Notes under the pieces: model-generated
The model's database searches: none
The model's input: only the letters and a program-made list of their open reading frames with translations
What the model was told of the DNA's origin: nothing
Made by a program: the position numbers and the translations under genes
Assembly (NCBI RefSeq): GCF_017599325.1
Contig: NZ_JAGFVM010000022.1
Span: 62,001 to 126,000 of the forward strand
Origin: Marinilactibacillus kalidii
GTDB lineage: Bacteria > Bacillota > Bacilli > Lactobacillales > Carnobacteriaceae_A
Reading direction: 5' to 3'
DNA: 64,000 nucleotides
Shown: positions 33,280 through 41,035 of the stretch, one piece after another
How the letters are laid out: each line of letters begins with the position of its first letter
How positions within the stretch are numbered: the first letter of the stretch is position 1

Positions 33280-34956
33280 TTATTCAGTTTCTCCCCATAG
33301 TTCTAGTCTATCTTTGATAATCTCAGTCATTTGAGTATTTGCTTTTTCAATCCCCATTGACTCTAGTTCAGCTTGCATTTCTTCCCATATGCCATCAAAG
33401 TCCGCTGGGTCTGCTAAGATTGCTTCTGTGACTTTTTGAGTCGTATAATCATCTGCTCTTTGTTGAATCACATTTACATCGCTGCCTGTTGGTAAAGCAA
33501 TTTCCCAAGCACGACCATGTTTTGGTGTTTCTAAATCTTCAGTAGCCGGGAACAAGTCTACCCAAAGGTCAGCATCGTATCCTGCTAGCGCTTCTTTTTC
33601 AGCATCAGAGTATTGTGCCATAATATCTTCTGCGCCCATTCTACCGATTGTTTGACCATTAGAGTCTACTGCTGCAGAACCCCATTGTGGGAACGGATGA
33701 ATGTATGCACCTACACCTGATTCGATTGAATAGTTTGGATTTGTTTGAGAATTTTTCAAGTCATCTTCTAACTGAACACGTTTGCCATCTACTATTTCAT
33801 AGTGGACACCTTCAACGCCCCAGTTCATTAAAATCTGTGCTTCTTCTGTTGCAAACCAATCTAAGAAATCAAAGGCTTCTTCTTGATGTTCTGATCCAGA
33901 TGTAATGGAAACACCTGTCATTCCTGTGAAGCCATAATCTTTCAATGTTTGAACTTCAACACTTTCATCTAAACCTACAGGTAGTGGTGCCCATAGATTC
34001 CACTCATTGCCATCCGCTCTCAGTGCTGCTTCTGCTTCTGTGAAGTTCCAATCCTGATCTGCGATACCAAGTACTCTTCCTGAAGAAAGTTTAGAGACAT
34101 AAGTGTCATTTGTATGCGTGAAAGACTCCTCATCCAACATTCCTTTTGCGTTCATGCCATTTAACCACTTGAAGTACTCTTTTAATTCTGGACGCTGGAA
34201 TTTGTAAGTTGCTTCACCTTCATCTGTTACGTACCATTGACCATCACCTTCGATACCGCCTACTGCACTAGCTGGATCGCCAACTGTAATGAGCCAATGC
34301 CAGTCACTACCAGATAGAGACATTGGAATCCATGGTTCACCGTCTTCATTCGTTGGGTGCATTTCCATGTATTCTGTCAAAGCATTCTCATAATCTTCAA
34401 GAGTATTGATTTCTGGATAACCTAATTCCTTAAGGACTTCCATTTGTAGTCTTAACGTACCACTGGTTTCCAGATACATATTTTCAACGCCAGCTGTACC
34501 TACGTGGTAAATGTTAGGATCTTCTGTACTTCTTCTTAATCGGTCTAACTGATCGCCATACATGGCTTTGATATTATCTCCACGCTCTTCAATTAAATCA
34601 TCTAACGCAATGACACCACCTGCATCAATGAGTTGGTTCAATCCACCTTTGCCGTAAATCAAATCTGGATAGTCACCGCTGGCAATCATCAATGCGATCG
34701 CTTCTTGATCATCTCCACCAACTGGGTATGAAAACTCTAATCTCACGCCTGTTCTTTTCTCGATTTCTTGTGCAACAGCGTTATCAAATGGATCGTCTTG
34801 AGTCAAATCCGCGCTGAACATCTTGAGTGTCAAAACCTCATCTTCACCATCAGCTGATCCTGAAGCGTCATTGCTGCTATCATCTCCATTACCACATGCT
34901 GCTAGCAAGAATAAACTAGAAACTAAAATCGAACTTTTTATCGTAAGTGCTTTCAT
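33280..34956 (-). CDS. Extracellular solute-binding lipoprotein of an LplABC-type sugar ABC importer
   Basis: A 558-residue lipoprotein with signal MKALTIKSSILVSSLFLLAAC (Cys 21) and a short Gly/Ser/Asp-rich tether, followed by a family 1 solute-binding domain (LTLKMFSADLTQDDPFDNAV, then DFLDWFATEEAQILMNWG). The length exceeds 500 residues, as in LplA/YtcQ-type proteins that bind oligosaccharides. It follows the two permease genes and precedes the ROK kinase. The ligand is probably xyloglucan oligosaccharides, judged only by the enzymes of the locus. Confidence 0.88.
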   Translation of the reverse strand: MKALTIKSSILVSSLFLLAACGNGDDSSNDASGSADGEDEVLTLKMFSADLTQDDPFDNAVAQEIEKRTGVRLEFSYPVGGDDQEAIALMIASGDYPDLIYGKGGLNQLIDAGGVIALDDLIEERGDNIKAMYGDQLDRLRRSTEDPNIYHVGTAGVENMYLETSGTLRLQMEVLKELGYPEINTLEDYENALTEYMEMHPTNEDGEPWIPMSLSGSDWHWLITVGDPASAVGGIEGDGQWYVTDEGEATYKFQRPELKEYFKWLNGMNAKGMLDEESFTHTNDTYVSKLSSGRVLGIADQDWNFTEAEAALRADGNEWNLWAPLPVGLDESVEVQTLKDYGFTGMTGVSITSGSEHQEEAFDFLDWFATEEAQILMNWGVEGVHYEIVDGKRVQLEDDLKNSQTNPNYSIESGVGAYIHPFPQWGSAAVDSNGQTIGRMGAEDIMAQYSDAEKEALAGYDADLWVDLFPATEDLETPKHGRAWEIALPTGSDVNVIQQRADDYTTQKVTEAILADPADFDGIWEEMQAELESMGIEKANTQMTEIIKDRLELWGETE

Positions 34957-35004
34957 TTATTTTTCCTCTTTTCCTTTTCTTTTTAAATTGCTCAAGCTCG
35001 TTGA

Positions 35005-35937
35005 TTATTTTACTGCACCTAACGTTAAACCTGATACGAAATACTTCTGAAGGAATGGATACACACAGACAATCGGGAAGGTTACGATAATCGTGATCGC
35101 CATTCTAATCGACTCAGGATTGACCCGTATAGCGGTTCCACCTGTTTGAGCGAGCCCACTGACATCCGCCGCTCTCATAGAAGAAGCGTTATTTAAAATC
35201 TGCATCAATTCATATTGTAAGGTCGTTAAATTCACATTAGCGCCTGCATAAAGGTACGTATCGAACCAGTTGTTCCACTGTCCAACGGCTACGAATAAAG
35301 CAACCGTCGCAAGTACTGGTACACAGAGTGGCATGATGATTTTAGAGAAAATCGTTATTTCATTCGCCCCATCCATTTTAGCAGATTCTTCGAGCGCATC
35401 TGGTAACCCATCAATAAAGGACCTTATGACAATAACATTAAAGGCATTGACCAATCCCGGGATGATGTAGACGGCGAATGTATTCACCAACCCCAAACCT
35501 CTGATAACCAAGTAGGTTGGAATCAACCCACCACTGACATACATGGTTAAGACGAGCAAGATACCTAATGGTCTTCTTAAAATAAAGCTTTTTCTACTAA
35601 GAATATAAGCTAATACCGCACAGCAGAAAGTTGCTGAAATTGTTCCAATGACTGTTCTGAGTACTGAATTTCTAAAAGCAATCAGCAAATTATTATTTGA
35701 ACCAAACACCTCTCGGTAGTTTTGTAAGGTAAATTCTCTTGGGAAAATCGTTAATCCACCTCGCGCTGTATCAACCGAACTATTAAACGAAATAGCTAGG
35801 ACGTGCAAGAAGGGATAAAGGGTGACGATCACCACAATCACCATCATGACGGCGATAACATAATCTAGCGTAGTCGCTCGATCACTCCATTTTTTCTTCT
35901 TTTTCTTTATGAATGGCTTATTTACTGGTGTATCCAT
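35005..35937 (-). CDS. Sugar ABC transporter permease, LplC/YtcP type (CUT1)
   Basis: A 310-residue membrane protein with six hydrophobic segments. It carries the permease EAA motif, ALEESAKMDGANEITIFSKI, and a C-terminus ending in PFLQKYFVSGLTLGAVK as in LplC/YtcP. It lies 14 bases after the first permease gene and works with it as a heterodimeric channel. The cognate ATPase is not encoded here and is expected to be a shared MsmX-type protein elsewhere. Confidence 0.9.
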   Translation of the reverse strand: MDTPVNKPFIKKKKKKWSDRATTLDYVIAVMMVIVVIVTLYPFLHVLAISFNSSVDTARGGLTIFPREFTLQNYREVFGSNNNLLIAFRNSVLRTVIGTISATFCCAVLAYILSRKSFILRRPLGILLVLTMYVSGGLIPTYLVIRGLGLVNTFAVYIIPGLVNAFNVIVIRSFIDGLPDALEESAKMDGANEITIFSKIIMPLCVPVLATVALFVAVGQWNNWFDTYLYAGANVNLTTLQYELMQILNNASSMRAADVSGLAQTGGTAIRVNPESIRMAITIIVTFPIVCVYPFLQKYFVSGLTLGAVK

Positions 35938-35951
35938 ATTATTCCTCCTTT

Positions 35952-36932
35952 CTACATGATTGAGATGTCACTTGTTTTCTTGGCGATCGAGTTAAAGGTT
36001 ACGATCAGCGCAATGGAGATAACAGATTTGAATATCCCGATCGCTGTTCCGTAAGAATACCTGAACATGCCGATACCATAGTCTAATGCATATTTTTCAA
36101 TAACAATTGCTGCATCTGCTACGATATTATTTCCTAACAGCATTTGTCGTTCAAATCCAATATTGATAATATTACCGATATTCATAATCATCAAAATAAT
36201 GATAATACCCTTGATTGATGGTAAGGTGATATGCCACATTTTTTGGAGACGACTCGCGCCATCTACGTGAGCAGCTTCATACATTTCTTGATCAATGCTT
36301 GTCATCGCTGATAAGTAAATAATGGCGTTCCAACCTGTTGATTTCCAAACATCTGCACCTGTTACAATTCCCCAGAACATATTCGGTTTTGCCATGAAAT
36401 TGATTGGGCCACTCGTGATGTTTAAAAATTGTAATAATTCATTTACAATACCCGTATTTGCTAGAACCGTCGTCACTAAGTTGGCTACTACGACCCATGA
36501 TACGAAATGCGGTAGATACGAGATCGTTTGCGTAAATTTTTTGAATTTTGTAAATCGTAATTCATTTAGCAACAAGGAAAACGTAATCGCTGTTCCCGTC
36601 CCAAAGACAAGTCCTAATCCACCCATACCTAGCGTATTTTTCAATGCCGTATAGAAAAGTGAATCTTTGAATAATGTCTGAAACTGGGTAAAGCCTACCC
36701 ATTGTGAATCAAAAAAGCCATTTTGTGGTCGATATTCCTGAAAGGCGACAAGCCAGCCAATCAGTGGTGTATAAGCAAAAACCAGTAACCAAATCACAAA
36801 AGGTATTGTCATAATGATTAGTAGTTTCTGTCGTTTGATCGCTTCCCAGGTGATTTTTTTCTTCGGGATTTTCTTTAATTTTGTATTGGTCATTCCTTTA
36901 CTGTTCACATCCATCGATTTAGAAGAATCCAT
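35952..36932 (-). CDS. Sugar ABC transporter permease, LplB/YtcP-partner type (CUT1)
   Basis: A 326-residue permease: a basic cytoplasmic N-terminus, then helices starting with LLIIMTIPFVIWLLVFAYTP, and the EAA loop MYEAAHVDGASRLQKMWHIT. It is the first gene of the transport-and-enzyme operon, preceded by a CcpA-type cre site. It pairs with the permease encoded 14 bases downstream. Confidence 0.9.
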   Translation of the reverse strand: MDSSKSMDVNSKGMTNTKLKKIPKKKITWEAIKRQKLLIIMTIPFVIWLLVFAYTPLIGWLVAFQEYRPQNGFFDSQWVGFTQFQTLFKDSLFYTALKNTLGMGGLGLVFGTGTAITFSLLLNELRFTKFKKFTQTISYLPHFVSWVVVANLVTTVLANTGIVNELLQFLNITSGPINFMAKPNMFWGIVTGADVWKSTGWNAIIYLSAMTSIDQEMYEAAHVDGASRLQKMWHITLPSIKGIIIILMIMNIGNIINIGFERQMLLGNNIVADAAIVIEKYALDYGIGMFRYSYGTAIGIFKSVISIALIVTFNSIAKKTSDISIM

Positions 36933-36975
36933 CTATACCCACCCTCTTTGATTTATTTCCTACACCCATAATAAT

Positions 36976-36989
36976 TGATAACGCTTACA
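36976..36989. promoter_or_regulatory. Catabolite-response (cre) site upstream of the importer operon
   Basis: TGATAACGCTTACA matches the CcpA consensus TGWAARCGYTWNCW at 13 of 14 positions. It lies 44 bases before the first permease ATG, where CcpA would repress the operon when preferred sugars are present. Confidence 0.7.
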
Positions 36990-37022
36990 ATAACTACAGT
37001 GTTATTCTGCCCTCAACATAGT

Positions 37023-37050
37023 AAAAAATGGACACTTTATAAAAAAGTAG
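37023..37050 (-). terminator. Terminator of the GH95-yesMNL transcript
   Basis: AAAAAATGG and CCATTTTTTT form a stem with an imperfect inner part, located after the yesL stop. On the minus strand the U-tract is TTTTTT. Confidence 0.65.
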
Positions 37051-37077
37051 CCATTTTTTTGGGATAATTGATTAAGT

Positions 37078-37743
37078 TCATTGAAAATCTAGCATTAATT
37101 TTTCTAGTATTTTGTGGTTGCTCCGCATGAAATAATACCCAGAGACCGAAAAAATAAATAACAGTGCATAGCCAGCGAATCCATAGAAAATCACCATAAA
37201 AGCTACTAGTAGGAACAGTAGCGACAGAGAATTTAGTTTATTTCTAAACAGTAGTAAGATAGAAAAAATCACAAGATTTTTTGTCGTGACTTCAAAACGG
37301 GCTAAAATAGAAAATGCATAAATAATGGTAACGGTCAAAATTGCTAATGCAATCAAGCTGATGATCGTCAAAAAAAGCCATCCGCGTTCCAACACATATA
37401 AAATGTCTACGCTCAAGATAACGAGCACTAAAATAATAAGTGCCCAATATTTCGTACTTTCTTTAAAATTGCTTAGATAGGCTCGCCAATACTCTTTTGT
37501 AGGCTGAATCGTCTTTTCTCTATAGAGTTTACCCATCACATAAAATAGGGCAGTCATACTAGCACCTGTTGGGATGAGTGCTACACCATAGATAAGTAAA
37601 TTGGAAATACTTAGTGGCAGAAAAATCAGTGCCGATAAAATCAATACGTTACTCACTAGAAAATAAGTATTCGTTAATAAGAAGTAATAGATATATTGGG
37701 TTGCTTTATAAAAAATCGTATCTGTAGAATTTCTCTCTTTCAT
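37078..37743 (-). CDS. yesL: YesL family membrane protein (DUF624)
   Basis: A 221-residue polytopic membrane protein with six or so hydrophobic segments. NTYFLVSNVLILSALIF and PTGASMTALFYVMGKLYR are typical of YesL/DUF624 proteins. Family members are regularly encoded beside YesM/YesN two-component genes and Lpl-type sugar importers; their function is not established. Its ATG overlaps the end of yesN by four bases, so it is translationally coupled. Confidence 0.82.
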   Translation of the reverse strand: MKERNSTDTIFYKATQYIYYFLLTNTYFLVSNVLILSALIFLPLSISNLLIYGVALIPTGASMTALFYVMGKLYREKTIQPTKEYWRAYLSNFKESTKYWALIILVLVILSVDILYVLERGWLFLTIISLIALAILTVTIIYAFSILARFEVTTKNLVIFSILLLFRNKLNSLSLLFLLVAFMVIFYGFAGYALLFIFSVSGYYFMRSNHKILEKLMLDFQ

Positions 37744-39233
37744 TCCATCGCCTCCTGCTGATGCTTCTGGTAGCCCTTTGGACTAACTCCAAATTGCTTC
37801 TTGAATTTTTTGTGGAAGTAGTCGTAGTTTGCGTAACCTACCATCTTGGCAATCTCGTACACATAGAGCGATCCTTCTTCAAGAAATTGTTTGGCTTTAT
37901 TCAGTCGAATCGTATCCAAGTAGTCATGGTAACTGACTTTCATATCTGCTTTGAATTTCTTACCTAAATACGACTGACTATAGTTAAAGTGATGCGCCAA
38001 TTCTTTTAAATTTAAATTCAAGTGATAATTTTTCATGGTATAGCGTTTGATTTCTTCTACGATATCTTGCTTTTCAAAAGCTTCATAGAAGAAACGTCCA
38101 AAATCATAAAAGGTAAATTCCAAAAAGTCAGCGGTCTGTTCAATCGACGATTCTTTCCAGATAACCGATAAAATCTTGTCCTTTTCGATTTCTTTGACTG
38201 GTTTATGCATACTCTCTTCTAGAAATTCTACACATTCAATAAAAACATAAGACCAGTCCCTTTTGACTTCTTCAACCGTTTTATTGGAATGCTGAAAGAA
38301 AGAAACGTAGTCATCCAAGACACATTCAATTTGCTCTTTATTGTTATCCTTGATGGCCTTCTTCAACTTTTTCAGTAACTCATTGACCGATAACGGATAC
38401 GCTGCTTTTGTCTTCAAAAGAGAACTGAGTAGAATCTGCTCATTTGGAAAAATATAAGATAAATTATCCAGTTCTCTAATTTCATCGTAAAGAACAGGGA
38501 GTCCTTCATACTTTTCTGTTACTGAGCTTATTTTTATTTGAACATGTTCTACTTCACTGAAGCATTGGACAACATGCTCGAATGCTTGCTGTTCTTCGTT
38601 ACAAATCAATAAGAGAATCGTTCGGCCATCCGTGTAGGTATAAAAATGTTCCTCACCAACCAACGTTTTCTCAAAATCCAATAATAATTGTAAATCGATA
38701 CGCTTTTCTTTACTAGACATTTTCATCAATCGAAAGCTTCGGTACTGTGTTAAACGACTCAAATCGAACATTTTTTCCCGGTACATGATATAGGAAAATA
38801 ATTGATTGGCGAATAAATGCTTCTCTATATGCGTACGCTCTTTCTTTTTCACCTGTTCTTCATCAAGTTGTGCTTTGATTTTTCTCAAAATAACGACAAG
38901 CTGTTCTTCATCAATTGGCTTGAGTAAATAATGAAGCGCTCCTAGAGAAACAGACTTTTGTGCATATTCAAAATCTGAATAGCCTGATAATACAATAAAC
39001 TTTGCATCTAATTGACGCTTTTTGGCTGCCTCGACCATTTCTAAGCCATTTAATCCTGGCATACGAATATCTGTGATCACAAGATCTGGCTGTTTCTTTT
39101 CTATGGCCTCTAATCCTTCTATGCCATTATCCACAGATTCGACAATTTGAAAGCCTTCTTTTTTCCAGTCGATAATATACGCCATGCCTTCTCTTACAAT
39201 CGGTTCATCGTCCACTAAAACTACCGTGTACAT
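37740..39233 (-). CDS. yesN: YesN-type response regulator with AraC DNA-binding domain
   Basis: A 497-residue regulator. An N-terminal receiver domain has VDDE at 8-11, phospho-acceptor D55 in LVITDIRMPGLNG and K in LLKPIDEEQL. A long middle region follows, and the C-terminal 100 residues form an AraC helix-turn-helix (LKELAHHFNYSQSYLGKKFK, VGYANYDYFHKKFKKQFGVS). It lies 17 bases after yesM and should activate the importer operon, whose first gene is about 150 bases downstream of yesL. Confidence 0.92.
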   Translation of the reverse strand: MYTVVLVDDEPIVREGMAYIIDWKKEGFQIVESVDNGIEGLEAIEKKQPDLVITDIRMPGLNGLEMVEAAKKRQLDAKFIVLSGYSDFEYAQKSVSLGALHYLLKPIDEEQLVVILRKIKAQLDEEQVKKKERTHIEKHLFANQLFSYIMYREKMFDLSRLTQYRSFRLMKMSSKEKRIDLQLLLDFEKTLVGEEHFYTYTDGRTILLLICNEEQQAFEHVVQCFSEVEHVQIKISSVTEKYEGLPVLYDEIRELDNLSYIFPNEQILLSSLLKTKAAYPLSVNELLKKLKKAIKDNNKEQIECVLDDYVSFFQHSNKTVEEVKRDWSYVFIECVEFLEESMHKPVKEIEKDKILSVIWKESSIEQTADFLEFTFYDFGRFFYEAFEKQDIVEEIKRYTMKNYHLNLNLKELAHHFNYSQSYLGKKFKADMKVSYHDYLDTIRLNKAKQFLEEGSLYVYEIAKMVGYANYDYFHKKFKKQFGVSPKGYQKHQQEAME

Positions 39234-39250
39234 ATTATTCCTCCTGTTGA

Positions 39251-41035
39251 TTAAGGTTTCTCTGGTAAAGGTAATCTAATTTTCGCTGTTGTGCCTTCTC
39301 CTTCTATACTGTCAATGGATAGCCCTGATGTTGGTCCGTAGGTAAAGCGAATCCGTTGATGAACATTGTAAACACCCAGGTGACTGCTGTCTCCATTAGA
39401 TGCCAGTAACGCTCGGATCTGATTCAACTGTTCTGTCTTCATACCGATGCCATTGTCCTTCACCGTTATCTCAAGGTAGTCATCCACTTCTGCTACTTGG
39501 ATTTTGATATGCCCTTTATCAATCTTGGGTTCAATACCATGAATAAAGGAATTTTCTACTAGCGGCTGAATAATCAGGGGTACGATCGTATAGTCATATG
39601 TTGCAGTGTTCTCGATCTCATAATCGATATGTTCTCCAAATCGTAATTTTTGAATCTGCAAATACAGATCGGTAAAAGTCAATTCTTCACTCAATGTTGT
39701 TTCTTTCTGTTTTCTTTCTAACGACTTCCGCATGAGCTTACTAAGAATCATGACGATTTCAGCCACTTCGCGATCTTGATTACGCAAAGCTTTCATACGG
39801 ATCATCTCAAGTGTGTTATACAGAAAATGCGGATTGATCTGACTTGCCAGCATTTTGAATTGTGCATCTTTTACTTGTAACTCCCAATCTTTTTCGTTCA
39901 CAATATGTTCAGCGTTCAATGCCATCAAAGCTTCAATACTTCTCGTTGTCTTGACGAGATGCTTATATACCTCCGATAACTCATCATTTCCATTGATGGA
40001 AGGCGGTATGGTGAAACGTCCCGCTGCTACAGTTGTCATGGCATCTTTCAATTTGATGATGCGCTTGTTAAAGGTTCGGATAAAAATGCTCAGCAATAGT
40101 ATACTGATGCTCAAAGCCGCTACAATGATCATATAAGCTAGTCGCAGATCCTTATTCACATCGCGTAAGATTGTATCTGTAGGTACGACGCCGACGATCT
40201 GCATTTGAGAATCTAAGGTTTTAGGAATTTCAACATCCCGGATATTTAAGGTGAATTCTCGGTCGTATCGCTGTGAATCTAGGGCTTCATAATTACCTTC
40301 AGTGTCCTCAACAGCTGCCAAAACAGGTCTGTATTGGTTATACGTATCCAATATATTCTCGTATTCGGGATAGCTGTACAGGGGTGTTTGATTGTTCAGC
40401 GTGATAAAAACGGTACTGGCTGAATCAGCTAATAGACTTTTGACCATATTATCGTTTACGGCGATTGTCAAGACGCCGACTAGTTCATAGTTTCGATAAA
40501 CAGAACGAACCAAATTCAAATGTTGTTCTTTTGAGATCGTATCTTCCAAAACAAGCCACTCAATGCCACCATTTCCACTGACACTATTTTGGTACCACGA
40601 CTCACTTTTGATCGTTTCATCTGCGTTATAGATACCTGTTGTACTCGTCAGTGTATCGTTATCCACATAAAAACGAATATGCTCAATTTCATCATAATAC
40701 CGTAAGTAATCTTCAAACATTTGATAATTCTGATAAGCTTGGTAAACCTCAAAAGGGGCTTCGTATTGTTTCGTCACAAGATCAGCCAAGTCTCCATCTT
40801 GATAGATCCAGTCGGAGACATTGGTTACCGACGACAAAAGCGCTGCATAATCAGTCTGAATACGTTCATTGTTGTTTTCGATTTCTGCCATTTTATTATT
40901 GATCAGATTGGTTCGGATACTCGTTGTCAGATAAATACCGACGAGTAAAATCGGAATGATCAACATCACGAAATAAGTACCGAGCAATTTTTGTTTAATT
41001 GAAATATAGCGTTTTTTCTTAGCTGTTTTCTCCAT
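39251..41035 (-). CDS. yesM: YesM-type sensor histidine kinase
   Basis: A 594-residue membrane kinase with two transmembrane helices (about 18-40 and 295-315) bounding an extracellular dCache-like sensor domain. HAMP, the His_kinase box ASQINPHFLYNTLEMIRM with the phosphorylated His, and the HATPase with PLIIQPLVENSFIHG follow. I start at the ATG at 41035, nine bases after GAGG; the frame opens three codons earlier. It overlaps the end of the GH95 gene by 17 bases. It probably senses an extracellular sugar, directly or through the binding protein. Confidence 0.9.
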   Translation of the reverse strand: MEKTAKKKRYISIKQKLLGTYFVMLIIPILLVGIYLTTSIRTNLINNKMAEIENNNERIQTDYAALLSSVTNVSDWIYQDGDLADLVTKQYEAPFEVYQAYQNYQMFEDYLRYYDEIEHIRFYVDNDTLTSTTGIYNADETIKSESWYQNSVSGNGGIEWLVLEDTISKEQHLNLVRSVYRNYELVGVLTIAVNDNMVKSLLADSASTVFITLNNQTPLYSYPEYENILDTYNQYRPVLAAVEDTEGNYEALDSQRYDREFTLNIRDVEIPKTLDSQMQIVGVVPTDTILRDVNKDLRLAYMIIVAALSISILLLSIFIRTFNKRIIKLKDAMTTVAAGRFTIPPSINGNDELSEVYKHLVKTTRSIEALMALNAEHIVNEKDWELQVKDAQFKMLASQINPHFLYNTLEMIRMKALRNQDREVAEIVMILSKLMRKSLERKQKETTLSEELTFTDLYLQIQKLRFGEHIDYEIENTATYDYTIVPLIIQPLVENSFIHGIEPKIDKGHIKIQVAEVDDYLEITVKDNGIGMKTEQLNQIRALLASNGDSSHLGVYNVHQRIRFTYGPTSGLSIDSIEGEGTTAKIRLPLPEKP

